From NCBI GenBank assembly GCA_018806985.1, contig JADANN010000050.1:37557-101556 (forward strand): a stretch of 64,000 nt of DNA, written 5' to 3'. Below the pieces are notes generated by a model. The model ran no database searches. It saw nothing but the letters and a program-made list of their open reading frames with translations, and was not told the DNA's origin. This document shows, piece by piece, positions 51,894 to 63,377 of this stretch. The stretch's first letter is position 1. Each line of letters begins with the position of its first letter. Source of the stretch: Angiostrongylus vasorum. Its lineage: Eukaryota > Nematoda > Chromadorea > Rhabditida > Metastrongylidae. Position numbers and translations under genes: made by a program.

Positions 51894-52558
51894 ATAAATA
51901 TTTGGTAACAACTTCGTGCCAGCTTATCAATGAAACAATTTATGTTAAAAAGTTATACATTGTGATTTCGAACACAGCCTGAGCTTAACTGGTTTCAACG
52001 CCGATTTATGTTTCCCAGATCACTTATACCGACGGGTGATTGCTCGTTGGTACCCAATGTATATGAATCCCTCCGAAAGTTCTTTGAAGGCCACAGTAAA
52101 AAAAAAGAACTTTGAGAGTGAGAAGTACTTATGAAGAGCAGAATTACTAAAGCGGAAACAAAATGCTAGAACGGACTTTTAGCAAAGTTATATGGCTGAC
52201 ATCATGACACCAGGAATAAAAAAATTTGCACAGGACAACCGAAACACAGTTCTGTTCGGGTTTCTGTTTCAGCCTTGTCTCGTTATATTTTTCTCAGCCG
52301 ATAGTATGAGACTCTTTTCCAGTTAAAGTATAGTGTTTTTTGTCTTATCTTATTTTGTAGACGTCTAATTTTTTATTCAAATAACTACTGGTAAACGGAA
52401 TATTCTTTATGTAGTGCACTTTATTGCAGTTTTTTCGCGCTCCCTTGACTATTGAACACTTTCTGGTTAAACAGTTTATTGATTTCACAAGAGAACGGTT
52501 TAAAATATCATATAAATGGATGGTCCGTTCCAAGCAGTACCTCGGTCGGCTTCTCTTT

Positions 52559-52855
52559 TCATGAGACGGTAGCAACTGTCGAGACAAAGTTCGCGGCAAA
52601 CGGTCCCGGCGCCAGCATTCGAACCACTCTGTTCACCACGCCTTGCCACATCTCTCTAGTCCAATTTTTTCCTTGTAAAACACAGTTGTGCAGAAATTGG
52701 AATTCAAACCGTGAGAGTTCCTGAAATTGTCAGGGCCGTGGCGGGAAAAGGCTGGAAATTATCGGCAGTGTTTAACATGCAGTTTCCTCCACTGCAGATT
52801 GCAGTCACTGTATTGCTGATGATGACGCAGGTATTCATATTCGCCATGGCCGGAA
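52559..52855 (-). pseudogene. Small nematode gene family, copy 4 (exons 3-4 only)
   Basis: Exon 3 is 52,710-52,855, again 146 bases, PAMANMNTCVIISNTVTAICSGGN...FPATALTISGTLT. Exon 4 ends at 52,559 and reads NWTREMWQGVVNRVVRML, then GPFAANFVSTVATVS and a stop. Unlike copy 2 the end of exon 4 is in frame, but its first bases (the TTNVIMA part and acceptor) are deleted or changed. No exons 1-2 are found to the right, so this is an orphan 3' half. Confidence 0.55.
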
Positions 52856-53506
52856 CTGCAAGCAGCTCGTATATTGCTAAATGCATAGTTTGGATCCACT
52901 CAAAAGCCGTACGAAGAAAAACTGTTTTCCGCCTCTATTTTTCGCCATTTTTACATAATGTATCACTCCACAATGAAACTACAAAGGTTTTTACTATAAT
53001 TAGTGCATGACCCGTCATGACATCTACTGTGCGTATCTCCCGCACTTCTTCTATTGGATCTGCTTCTCTCGCAATCACCGTTCGCGAAGGTCGTCGAATG
53101 TTTCTCATGTTGCAAACCAAAGAAGCGACCTTATCTTAACCTAGTCATTCACCAATAATTCGTTGTTTTATTAACGAATAGACACGATTTTTTATCACAT
53201 TATTCCTCCTCAGTAGCTGACCTTTCAGCTGGATCGTTTTTCAGAGGCCAGAAAAATCGAACTGACAAGCACCCTGCTCAGCCAGACAGTTTCACAACCT
53301 CAGCCGATAAAATCTAGTGCATATTTTTATCCCCGCAATGTAAAGCTTCTTTTGAACACTAACCGCTCACAAAACAGCGAGTAGCCTGAATCAAGCGAGA
53401 CGACTTATTTTTACGTTTTACTAAAGCTGCTCTCACTTAACCTCAAAGTTAATAATCAATATTTAGATTGTTTAGCATAACGGAACTTCTGATAAAACTT
53501 TTATCT

Positions 53507-53538
53507 AGCTATCTTTTCAACGCCCTTCTTCAGAACCG
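53507..53538 (-). ncRNA. Hammerhead-like motif (left of pair)
   Basis: Minus strand: CGGTT, an intact CTGAAGA box, a shortened helix II, GAAAA, then AGCT. Partner of 53,959. Confidence 0.4.
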
Positions 53539-53958
53539 ACGATCCGACTCGATGGCCCACAGCCGCTCGACGCCTCGCTGTGGGTTTTTCGTGGTCGCAT
53601 CGTGTAGAATATTCTCAGGCGAACCACCACTCCAGTAAGAAGCTAACTCGACAGTGCTCCTTTTACGCGGAATGGTACTTAAATGATTGCCGGTTGGTAA
53701 TGATTTTTTTTTTCATACCGACCATGCCGAAGACTCGTGTGATGACTACCCTAATACCGACTGCTACAGGATAAACTGTCGACATGAAAAAAGATCATTG
53801 TCAGTCGAGAATTAGTGAACAACCGTCCTCTATAAAATGGGCACTGCCGAGTGATGTTTTTATTTAAGTGGTGCTCCACTGATGAAGATTCGACTCGGTA
53901 CGACTACGAAAACCGAATATGCGAGGAACAGCGTCTTTGGACCGTAGACGTTGAACTT

Positions 53959-53996
53959 CGGCTCTCATGAAGACGAAGGCTTCGAAACCTAAGCCC
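53959..53996 (+). ncRNA. Hammerhead-like motif (right of pair)
   Basis: CGGCT, CTCATGA (one change), helix II around GACGAAGGCTTC, GAAAC, CTA, AGCCC. Helix I keeps four pairs. Confidence 0.45.
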
Positions 53997-55949
53997 AGTG
54001 AAAGTTCTTTGACAACCTCGTGTACGCTGAACAATCTTAACAAATTTATTGATTAGTCACGCCGAGGTGAAATGAAAGTCGGTTCAGTTAATTAAAACGT
54101 TTTACATTTGAAAGAATCTGTTTATTATACGAGTGAGAATTTATTCATCAAGTTTTTATCTGTTGAGGTTGCGAAAGTGTTTGGCTGAGTAGATTGCGTG
54201 TTAATTTGACCCCTCCAGGCTCTGAAAAAGCACAACAGCCCAAATCCAAGAAAGCGGTGAATTTGCGTTTTATCTCGGTGCTGTTTGAGGATTTTGATTT
54301 CTTCATGAATGTCGTAGAATGCTGGTCGGGTGGATTGTGCTCCTAGTGCTAGCAGCCTTGTGAGTTGCCAAGCAAATGTGTACCCTACGTGAGATACGAA
54401 GAGTTTCGAGTTTGTTTGTTTTATTCCACGCGGTTCATCATACATCTTATGGTGCCATCAGGTGTATGACGAATCGTGTGGAATAAGATGGAGCAAAATT
54501 GAAATAAAATAAAATGAAACTTTTAAGTATGACCATTCCTTCTATTTATTAAATTTAACCTTAGTCAATGAAGGCCAGTTAGCCTAGCATTTAAAACAGT
54601 GAGCTCTTTCAAAAGCTCACAAACTTGTTGCCTACTCAACGATCACTTAGCTGTGAAGTTTTTTAAAACTTTCGCGGCGAATGACACCTAAAAGTGTCAC
54701 AGTGGTTTTTGGGAGTGGCTGTAGCACACCTATATATGTTACAGAGCAAAGATGTCGTTCACTGGAAATACGCCAAATTGAGCGTCGTCGAAATACTGTT
54801 AGAAAACTTCTCTCGGTTGCTCCCGTAATACTTAAAAATCATTTAAGATATTTCCATTATCAGGCGAGCAGTATTAGCGAATGATGAATGTGAAGCCCTT
54901 ACACAATTCCAGTGCAATGCGAATTTTCTAACGATGAGTTTCTTTCAAACCATGACTAATAGAACGCATAGCCAGCTCCGTTGAATCATCAGTTGTTCTG
55001 TAAGATTTTTACAAAGGATGATTAAAGGTGAATAAAGCAACTTTGTAATGTTACAATGAATTTCTGAACGCCAAGCGCCACGAGCTGTTTCGTCACAAAA
55101 TATTTCATGCACTTTACAGGCTGTCGCAATTACGGAAGGAAGGATACTTGACAAACAATACCTTATGTTACTAACTTCTCATCTCAACAGTTGTGTGAGT
55201 GCTTTGAATGCTTTACGTGCCCTTACAATCGTACCAGTAGCAGGTACCACAGATTCACTTTATTTTATTTACCCGACCCGCCCTTCACGTCTACTGTGCG
55301 GATCTCAGCACTTCTGACATTCCTATTCGTTTCCTCGCATCCATCATCCACGGAGGTTCAGCATCAGTTCGAGCAATGTTGCCCTCAAGAAGATTTGACT
55401 TCACACAACTACCAAGACCTTCTTCACGGCAACAACAGCTGTGGGCCATTGTTCAGGATTAATCCTGCTCTGAGGAAGACGAAGTGGTGGTGTAAAAGTT
55501 TACATGACAATCTCGTGTTGACTTAATCATTGAAGAAGCTATTAATTAACTATGCAATGTTAAAGAATAGTCGGCTTCTAAGATGCAACGTCAGCCAGTG
55601 GAAAACTATTTCCTCAACAATATTGAGCGGAACGTTAGAACACGACCTTAAGTGAATGGCTGAGAACTACTAGGTCCTTTCGAAATGAATATTTGATTTC
55701 AACTTATTTATCTAAAATGGCATACATCAGCTGTGAATAAGCTTATCTGTCAATACAAGGACATTTGAATCTGTTCATTCCTTTTAACTGGGAACAGATA
55801 CACTTCTGCAAAGTTACCTAAAATTTTGAACTGCTAAAGATGATTAAATAACTGAAGACGGTTTCGGTTTCAGGGTGGTTTTCGGAGGATTTCTCACGTA
55901 GAATGTCATCAAGATAGCTATCGAAGTTTTATCAAGTAGACGAGAAATC

Positions 55950-57290
55950 TGGAATGTAAGGCAAAAAAAGTAAGGAGGACCGTTCTTTAAATCATTTTTT
56001 ACTTGATAAAGTGCTGTGGAACCTAAGTTCCACGTTTTCACTCACTTTTCTAGTCGAATACGCTTCGATTGAACTCTTCATGCTTCGTTCGGTCGAGTTT
56101 GAATTCTCAGACTTAGATTTGTCGAAAAATCGGTTTTGATGTCGCAACTCCTAATTTCTGAAACTTGCCGAAAACTCTACTTATGTCATAATTCTATTAA
56201 GCGGAGCAAAAGCACATAAAATGGGCTTTGGAAAAATGTGTAATAATAGAGGATTAAAAGTTGAAACTGTTGCTAAAATGTGTGCAAGAAAAGTGATAAA
56301 GCAGTTTGGAAGGACCCGATACTTTTGGAATTATAAGACCTTTTGTACTGCGGCAGGATCGGCAAAAAAGATTCTTCACTGAGGCAACGATATGCCCTTG
56401 TTGCCGTCTACAGTGCCGTAGTTACTCATTCTACTGCTCAGTGCAAACGAAACGAGAAGAAAGGATTGAGTGACGTTGAAAGAAGTGGCGGTGACAGGTC
56501 GACCAAGAAGGCGTTCCTTATACAGTGTTCAGGTAGGATAGTGTTGTGAAAATATAGTGCTGTGGCGAGGTTATTGACACGGTCAGCGATAGATGTAGAA
56601 ATACAGGGTACGATATTGTGGGGAGATTAATAACACCGTTGAAGATATATGCAGAAATACATAATATCTCTGGACGTGGAGGACGCTCTTCACGTTTGTG
56701 AGTAAAGCAGCGGTTTAGTTTTCTATCAAACTGTATCCGTCAGAAGTATCAATTTAGTATTAATTTATCAAGTATCCTGTATCAATTTTGGCAATTTTCT
56801 TTCGACATTTTTTTTATAATCATTTCGTAGAATTCGGGGCAATAGATTAGGTTCCACCCACCCAGCAAAAAAGATGTGCCAACCAAATTCGCCATTAGAA
56901 TTATTAAAGAGCTTCATCCTATTTCTCCTTCTCTATTAAAACCCGTTATTTATCAAGTGTAATTTGACTTTATTTTAAATCTTTATGTTATGGATAAATA
57001 GGCTATTTCTGTTTTTAAAATATTCCCTGAACAAACTTTCCAGCGAGCATTGCTCTGCCGTTCGTTTCACGCCTCACTCACACATCGAACTTTTTCAAGT
57101 TTTCATGGCCTCCGATTTACGAAGAAACTCTTGTGTGGTTATCAAACTTTTTTTGCATCCAACAGAGTAGCTCACTTACGATAGAATCAGCTCTCCCCGA
57201 GCAGGGAAAAAAAAAGGAAAAATGTGAAGAGAATGTGAAATTTTTCGGGAAAAGGCATGAAAACTCCAGTATTGGCTTGTCATCGTAGTA
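55950..57290. other. Insertion in block M without recognised content
   Basis: About 1.3 kb absent from the other block M copies. Short frames only (for example 56,343-56,549) and no match elsewhere in the window. It may be single-copy host DNA or an unrecognised transposon. Confidence 0.45.
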
Positions 57291-57954
57291 ATCAAAGAAT
57301 ATGAATCTAATTCTCAATTCGCACTGAGAAGTCGAATACAAACGCTTTTCTCATAAAATCTACTTTTATGAATGACAAATCGAGGACATGGTCAGAGCTG
57401 TGAATCGACCACCTCATACATCAGAAATTTCAGACGTAAGAAAAGTGAACAAGTAGCTCGGTGCCGTTTTAATTGTACTTCTGTGCGAAAAGCAGTTTCA
57501 ACCACAATTCTTTGCAGATTCATCGCGCACTTCCGCGATCACGAATTGTTGGCCGTTAAAGAAGGAATACGTATTTACCAAATTTTTCAGTTGAATGCTG
57601 TCGCACGAGTGTTGAAACCTCTTCAAAATTACCACTGCATTCATGTGATGATCTTAAAGATTTACGAAGATACATGACTTTCTTGGCAGTCGAGTAGCAG
57701 AGATTTTTGGTAGTCACTTTCGGTACGATTTGCTTGAACAGTAATCTTTTCAATAGGTTTTGAAGAAGTGTTGTTTTCCCGCAGAAGAAGTGCTCATACG
57801 CTTTTGCCAAAATGGCCCTTTCCAAGGAAATTTCAAAGAAAATTGGTCTGTTTATTGTGAGAAAATACCATTGACACGCAATAGAATAAACAAGCTGTAC
57901 TGCTTGAAGTTCTCCAAGTTTGCAAGAGGTATAGCAGTTCCTAGTGGAAATTAG

Positions 57955-59010
57955 GTCATCGAGTCTATTCTCGGCACCTTATGATCACTAGCTTTGAGTA
58001 GGATGCTCGACTTCGTAGAAGTTGCCATGCGGGATATTTTCGTGCTTCTCGCAGAGCAAATTCTCGAACTTGCGTAATTAAACTGCATATAACAATAATA
58101 ATTCAAGAATAACGAAATATAAACATTGGCACAATATAGACTGCAATATTGTATCATGATCAATAGTGAGGGTAAGGCGGGTTAGTATCTTTGCTATAGG
58201 CCAGTAAAACAGTGCCATGTGCATTTAGAATACCTCAAGAGTGTCACAAGATCCGGGCGCATTAAGGGGTTTAGATAAGGCCGTAATACCTGCCCCACAA
58301 ACAACAATACTAAAGGGTTGCACACTATATGTAGGGCTTGTGATGTGGCTCTGATGAGAGGTTAACACGTTAAGAGCGACATGTAAACTTGTTATAACAT
58401 TGCGATGAGGTTATGTTTGTAGGTGCATTGCGATTAGGTTAACGTATTAAAGAAAACATGTAGGCGTATGAGTATACTGCGATGAGGTTGGTGTAAATAC
58501 ACGATAGAGCTAGCGTTTTCAGAGATACATGATAGCAAAGTTAATATACACAGTGACCACATACAACAAGAGAGAACTCCTTGGATTAACTACAAGGAGC
58601 ATTACACATGATGAACAGGGTCGAATACGGTATTGACGCACGGGGCTATTTAAATGTCTTCCGGAGGAGGCGGTAATTTGGCACAGGTCCAGAACCTTTA
58701 CCGAGAACACCCATCAACTTCCGTCTCCAGCTCCCTCGTGATCAGATGACTGAGAACGATTTGCCGGACAGCTTCATGCCCCTTTCTGTTACCGTACCTG
58801 TGATGGTTTGGAACAGATGCAACACACAAAAGATTCCGATTGTACAAAAAGAGTGTGGATTATAAAGGATGTTCACGACAACCAAGGTTTCTCTCAACGA
58901 AGTTAAAACGTTTACATGCTGCAAGATCGCAAAGCGATGTGAAGGGCTACGAATATAGTTACCACAGACCAACGATATGATGAAAGAATAGTAGCTAATC
59001 TGGCAATAGT
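57955..59010. other. Second insertion in block M without recognised content
   Basis: About 1.05 kb with no counterpart at 34,440 in block M copy 2. Between 58,350 and 58,500 a loose TGCGATGAGGTT motif recurs three times. No frame or element ends recognised. Confidence 0.4.
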
Positions 59011-59336
59011 TGCTATAAGAGGAGTTAATCAACGACCTGAGTTAATCTAGCCACCAACAAAAAAAGAAATGCGCTCTATTCATAGTTATTTCCAGCTAAT
59101 CATTATTACATATCGTTTAAACCCAAATCATGCATTATCCCAAAGAGACTGTATTCATCGCACAAAAGAATCCGCTGCCAAATGCCAACAGAGGTTGGGT
59201 AATTGACCGCTTTCAAATGAGAGTGAATCCCGCTCGTGATTGATTGCCAGTTGGACGATATCGCATTGCTGTGTCTATAAAGAGATGCCGTCAGAAGTGA
59301 GCCACAGAAACTTAAAATGCTGTGCTTAATTACTGC

Positions 59337-59337
<1 letters not shown>

Positions 59338-59369
<32 letters not shown>
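59338..59369 (+). repeat. TA dinucleotide microsatellite
   Basis: Around fourteen TA repeats, located in block M copy 3; block M copy 2 has no such run at the equivalent place. Confidence 0.9.
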
Positions 59370-59370
<1 letters not shown>

Positions 59371-59412
59371 TTTAATTGACAAGCCAACATGAGCTTGATG
59401 AAAAGGTTCAAT

Positions 59413-59450
59413 CGACAAACGTTTCGACGTCTTCTTCTTCCTGAGAGCTG
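59413..59450 (-). ncRNA. Hammerhead-like motif, unpaired
   Basis: Minus strand: CAGCT, CTCAGGA (one change from CTGAGGA), A, helix II GAAG/CGTC (one mismatch) with loop AAGA, GAAAC, GTT, TGTCG. Element end GACAAGCCAACATGAGCTTG lies just left. No plus-strand partner was found to the right. Confidence 0.5.
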
Positions 59451-59955
59451 ATCGTCCGAGTCGATGGTCCACAGTCTTTCGTCTACTCAATGTTTTGTCT
59501 TCGTCTTCGTATCGAGTCGAAATTTCCTCAGTGGAGCACCGTTCAAATAAGGCAGCTTCATGCGGCAGCGCCCTTCTATGCGAAACGGTTGTTGTTGATA
59601 ACGATTGTCCGTTGGCAATAATTGGTTTACAATGAACATTCTATCTTGCAGCAACCAATATTATGTAAATTCCACTTTCGCTTTCTTCCAACCATCGTCT
59701 TCAATCCGATAGGGTTCGTGTGAGGACTCCGCCTCAGGTTAGGGAATTCGTCGTCTACTCTTGTTGCTTCCATGGTGATTGCTAGTTGATTATCGTTCGC
59801 CAAGTTTTTAATGGACGCCGTCCCTGACCCATATGGATCAGTAAGAAAGCTTCTCGCCTCACCACTAAAACTGTTCGATAACTACGGTAACTGTTGTGAC
59901 TAAAAGACCGATCGACCTAAGTACTGTAGCACGGTGAATTCGAGCTTAATGTTTT

Positions 59956-60366
59956 GTGAAAACTAACCATGAACTGAAAACGAGGATTCGAAATGAGGTT
60001 GAGTACCATGAAGTGGAGGACGATTTAAAAAAACAAAGCGCTAATGAAACCAGAAAAAATTGCAACAATTCCTGTATAGGGTTTCATTCTCGCTGTTCAT
60101 CTCCTTCTGTCTTTGTAACCGACTATTACTCCCGCAGTGTTTCAATGCAATTCACAGAGAGGGTGACATTGCCAGAAAGTGTTACCGAATTTAAGACGCT
60201 ACACAAGTTTGTCACAGCTAATGATGAACCTGAGCGTTACTGCAGATCTCGACGAACTACTCATGGCCATTTTCTTGGCGAAACATTGGAAATGAACGGT
60301 AGTACACTGGTAATGGTCAAGCACCCAGAGCAAATCGAAGGGCTTAACCACGAGAATAAACATTGA
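59956..60366 (+). other. Unassigned open frame of 136 codons
   Basis: The longest uninterrupted non-transposon frame in the window and without a second copy here. It starts MKTNHELKTRIRNEVEYHEVEDDLKK and ends NGSTLVMVKHPEQIEGLNHENKH; mixed charged composition, four cysteines, no signal peptide, no membrane segment, no recognisable domain. It could be a real exon of a host gene or a chance frame. Confidence 0.3.
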
Positions 60367-60504
60367 TTTCTATGGCGGCTTCTCTAACGACTCAATGAGC
60401 AACGCGGAATACAGTGCCTTATCGATTAACCAAAACAAAAATGCTCCGACGCTCTTAGTTTGCTGTCTAGAGTTTTTCAATTATCTCACCATCGTTTCGG
60501 TTGT

Positions 60505-60805
60505 ACTTCACATAATACCCTGCCGTTAAAAAGAATAGGCAGTAGATAAAAAGGTTAAGATTGTGATTATAACTATAGCCCCAGCTTAACTGGGTCCAAT
60601 GCCGATTTGGGCTCCCCAGATCAATCCCGTTGACGGATGATTGCTGATGGCAAAAAGATCGATAGAACTAGCTGAGAGACAGGCGAAACGAAGGACCCGC
60701 ATGGTGTGGTGGTGAACGCGTTACTCCTCGGAAAGGGCAATAGCGCGTTCGTTCCCACCGCAAACACTTGCGGTCCGGAGTTTTGCAAATATCTCAGCAC
60801 TACAG
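60505..60805 (-). repeat. Interspersed repeat R4
   Basis: Reverse complement of the R4 unit: TAAAAAGAATAGGCAGTA near the start, CCAGCTTAACTGGGT, GTGTGGTGGTGAACGCGTTA, and GGAGTTTTGCAAATATCTCA at the end. Confidence 0.65.
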
Positions 60806-60809
60806 AAGT

Positions 60810-61420
60810 ATGCATAGATTTCAATGCAAATCTCATGTGCGCTCGAAGAACACGCCGTCTGATGGGTCTATCACCCGAAAATGGCCTCAGTTGTGAGAAA
60901 GTTGAACCTTTGCATTGTAACAGCTATTCACTGCACAGGGTTGGCTAAAAGCCCAATTAAAACCGCCATGAATACTCACTTTCAAGTTGCAGCCAAAGCA
61001 GTCCCTTTCAAACCGCACTGCTTTCTTTGAAAGCAAACGAGCACAATTTCTTCACGTGATAGATTCTAATTCTCTTTAGTTATACATTACACAACTTTTC
61101 CTAAATTAAATGCACAACTTCACTTAAATCCGGATGTGCCAATAAAGAAATAATAAGTCTGGAACAAATGATGAAAGCATAGCAAACGGTTTGTCATGAA
61201 TGGAGTATTCCAGTTGAGAAAAATGTCATTAAGACATGTCGCATCCCTACGGAATTGATAAGAAGACCGACTGATTGTCTACAAAGACAATGGAGACATC
61301 GTAGTGAAAAACCAATAATTGACACTGGAGGTGATGAAATGTCATGAATGACCAGGACTTCTCATTTAGGGATTGTGGATTTGAGTTCCAGATCGCCTTC
61401 ACTGTACCTTTGTATATCTT
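60810..61420. other. No recognisable feature
   Basis: AT-rich DNA without convincing frames or repeat matches. Confidence 0.4.
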
Positions 61421-61424
61421 TTGT

Positions 61425-61670
61425 GCTTGAAGAAGGTGCTCGATTCCAATGTTATGAAAGCGATCGAGAAAGCTTGAGACAGGAGGAGACTTCCTAACCA
61501 GAACTTAGAGTACAGTTTAACGCTCGCTATGCTGTATGTTGACCACTGAATTACTAAGGTTCGAGATGACGTAGATTTCTTGCCTTCATCGTAGCTAACC
61601 AACTTCGATTGCGAATTCAGAAAATTAGATGTTTCATGGAACTAAAGACAAATCCTATGTATAAGCAAAA
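61425..61670. repeat. Diverged repeat R5, copy 2
   Basis: Counterpart of 14,690-14,945. The minus strand is open for 67 codons, the equivalent of the other copy is not. Confidence 0.4.
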
Positions 61671-61724
61671 AGGCAAGAATAGGTGGTGTCAAATTCATTC
61701 ATGAGAAACGATTTCCTCCTTATA

Positions 61725-63180
61725 TTGGTTTGTATCAGCTGTATCACCTATAGTCCCGTTGATCGTAGAGTGACTCGAGCGGTCGCCACTAATTCTTCCA
61801 TTTTTTTCTGACGCGTGCAAGAGTATCCTAGTTTGTTCTGCTTACTCTAAGGACTCCTCGACCAACATATCTTTTTTCTAGGCTCTTCGTGAAGAACTCT
61901 GACGATCGGGTCGGTGGCCTTTCTGCAGTACGTTTGACATCTCAAGGAATCCAATCACTAACGGCTCCTGTTCATCGGTTGTCATTCATACGCATTACGT
62001 GCCCGGCTCATCTTCGACTGTTTGGCGTGCAGAATGGCATCTTTGATTTTTGATCGTTGATGCAGGTCGGAGCTTCGGATCACATCCTTTACTTGTGTGC
62101 AACAGGATATTCTTAGCATCTTTCGACTGTGCCTTCGAAAATGCTGGGTGATCTTTTATTCTGGTTACGCAGCGACCAAGATGCTGACGCATACGGTAGG
62201 GCAGAAAGTACCGTAGAGTCGGAAAGGTGGGCACGGAGTCGATTATCTTTGTTTTCTTTACTGCATCCTTGATGCTCTTGAAAGCTCCCCAAACCGGTTG
62301 TTTCCTTCTGCTCAGCTCTGGAGTTAAGTCGTTGATCATATTGATTTCCCGACCTACATAGACATAACTGGAGCATTCGGAGATATTCGTTCCGTTGAGC
62401 GTGAATGGGCCATACGAAATCAATGCGTTCCTCATCGTTTTTGTGAGATTTAGTCGAAGACCATTCTTTTCAGAGTGTTTATCAAAGTTGGCAAGCATAC
62501 GTTCCGCTTGGCTAACGTTTGGTGTTATAAGGACGATGTTATCAGCAAAACGAACGTGGTGTAGCTGCCAACCATCGATTTTCACTCCCATATTATCCCA
62601 TTCCAATGTTTCGCATGACGTTCTGGAGGAACGCGGTAAATAATTTTGGCGAGATGGCTTCGTCTTGCTTAACTCCTCTTTTGACGTCGATGTAAATATC
62701 GTTGCAGAATGGTGATATCTTGGCTGTGAAATTTTTGTACAGCTCACGAAAAATCTTTATGTACTGAGTAGGGAGTCCTTGATTATCAAGTGCTTCCATG
62801 ACTGCTTCTATCTCATTTGAATCAAAGACCTTCTGTAAATCGACGAAAGTGAGACAGAGCGGTCTTTTTGTACTCTCGCAATACTTGAATGTGCTTTGTT
62901 ATCGTGTGAATGTGGTCCATTGTACTAAATCCTTTTCGAAAACCTGCTTGCTCACATGGCTGCCCTTTGTCCAGTGCTCTGCCAATCCTGTCTAGGATAA
63001 CTTGAATGAAATGTTTGTAGACGACATACAGCGAGCAGATTGGAAGTTATTTCTCGATATCGTAGGGGCTACCCTTCGTGAACTATAGCACGGTCCTGCT
63101 GGTCTACCACTGAGTAGGGACCCTGCATTCGGAGAAGGGAGAACGTGTGAAGAAACCAGACACTGTGCTTACGAGGACTT
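61725..63180 (-). mobile_element. RTE fragment F (RT to 3' end)
   Basis: Minus-strand RTE: AGFRKGFSTMDHIHT-like region (62,900-62,960), VEALDNQGLPTQYIKI, DVKRGVKQDEAISPKLF, HHVRFADNIVLITPNVSQAERM, then the SECSSYVYVGREINMIND and C-terminal region, ending in the TACAGCTGATAC-type tail near 61,730. In the catalytic box the second aspartate is asparagine (FADN). 5'-truncated and frameshifted. Confidence 0.8.
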
Positions 63181-63377
63181 AGCGAAACGATCACGTCAGA
63201 GAAATGTTGCGCTGAAAACGAAGAAATACAATGAAAACTACACCTTAAGCAGCCGGCGTTGATCAATAAAAAAGGACCAATATTGCTTGTTGACAAGTCA
63301 AGACCGTACGTTCCCTAAGTGACATGAGAAAAGCTGGATGAGATGCACTACGAAACATTACCACATCCGCCTTACGC

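Larger units (their letters stand above)
51090..51935. mobile_element. Hammerhead-bracketed element split by a 375-base repeat
   Basis: Inverted ends (AAGCCAGCACGAGGTTGTTA at 51,094 and its complement near 51,930) with motifs at 51,126-51,163 (minus) and 51,854-51,893 (plus). Interior matches the flanks of RTE-B at 15,100-15,225 and 17,660-17,760; the 375-base repeat fills 51,384-51,762. Confidence 0.6.
51940..54375 (-). repeat. Duplicated block C, copy 2
   Basis: Collinear with 17,860-20,330: an R4 fragment, gene exons 3-4, an R3 copy (53,005-53,115) and a small hammerhead element (53,440-54,030). It lies inside the insertion that interrupts unit copy 3 and no longer has exons 1-2 upstream. 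Confidence 0.7.
45815..55560 (+). repeat. Segmental unit, copy 3 (rearranged)
   Basis: Collinear with copy 2 from about 45,960. Sequence equivalent to 24,400-25,815 of copy 2 is deleted at about 48,955. At 50,493 the order is broken by a 3.9 kb insertion (repeat R4, a hammerhead element, block C copy 2) and resumes at about 54,385 to 55,560. Confidence 0.7.
55600..59640 (-). repeat. Duplicated block M, copy 3, interrupted twice
   Basis: Matches block M at 55,600-55,950, 57,290-57,950 and 59,015-59,640. Two stretches not found in the other copies (55,950-57,290 and 57,955-59,010) lie between. A truncated mariner remnant is at 55,790-55,955. Confidence 0.55.

Noticed and set aside
61995..62747. 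250-codon minus-strand frame as an intact protein
   Set aside because: It is a frame running through RTE fragment F and switches between true and shifted RTE reading; it begins and ends in shifted sequence.
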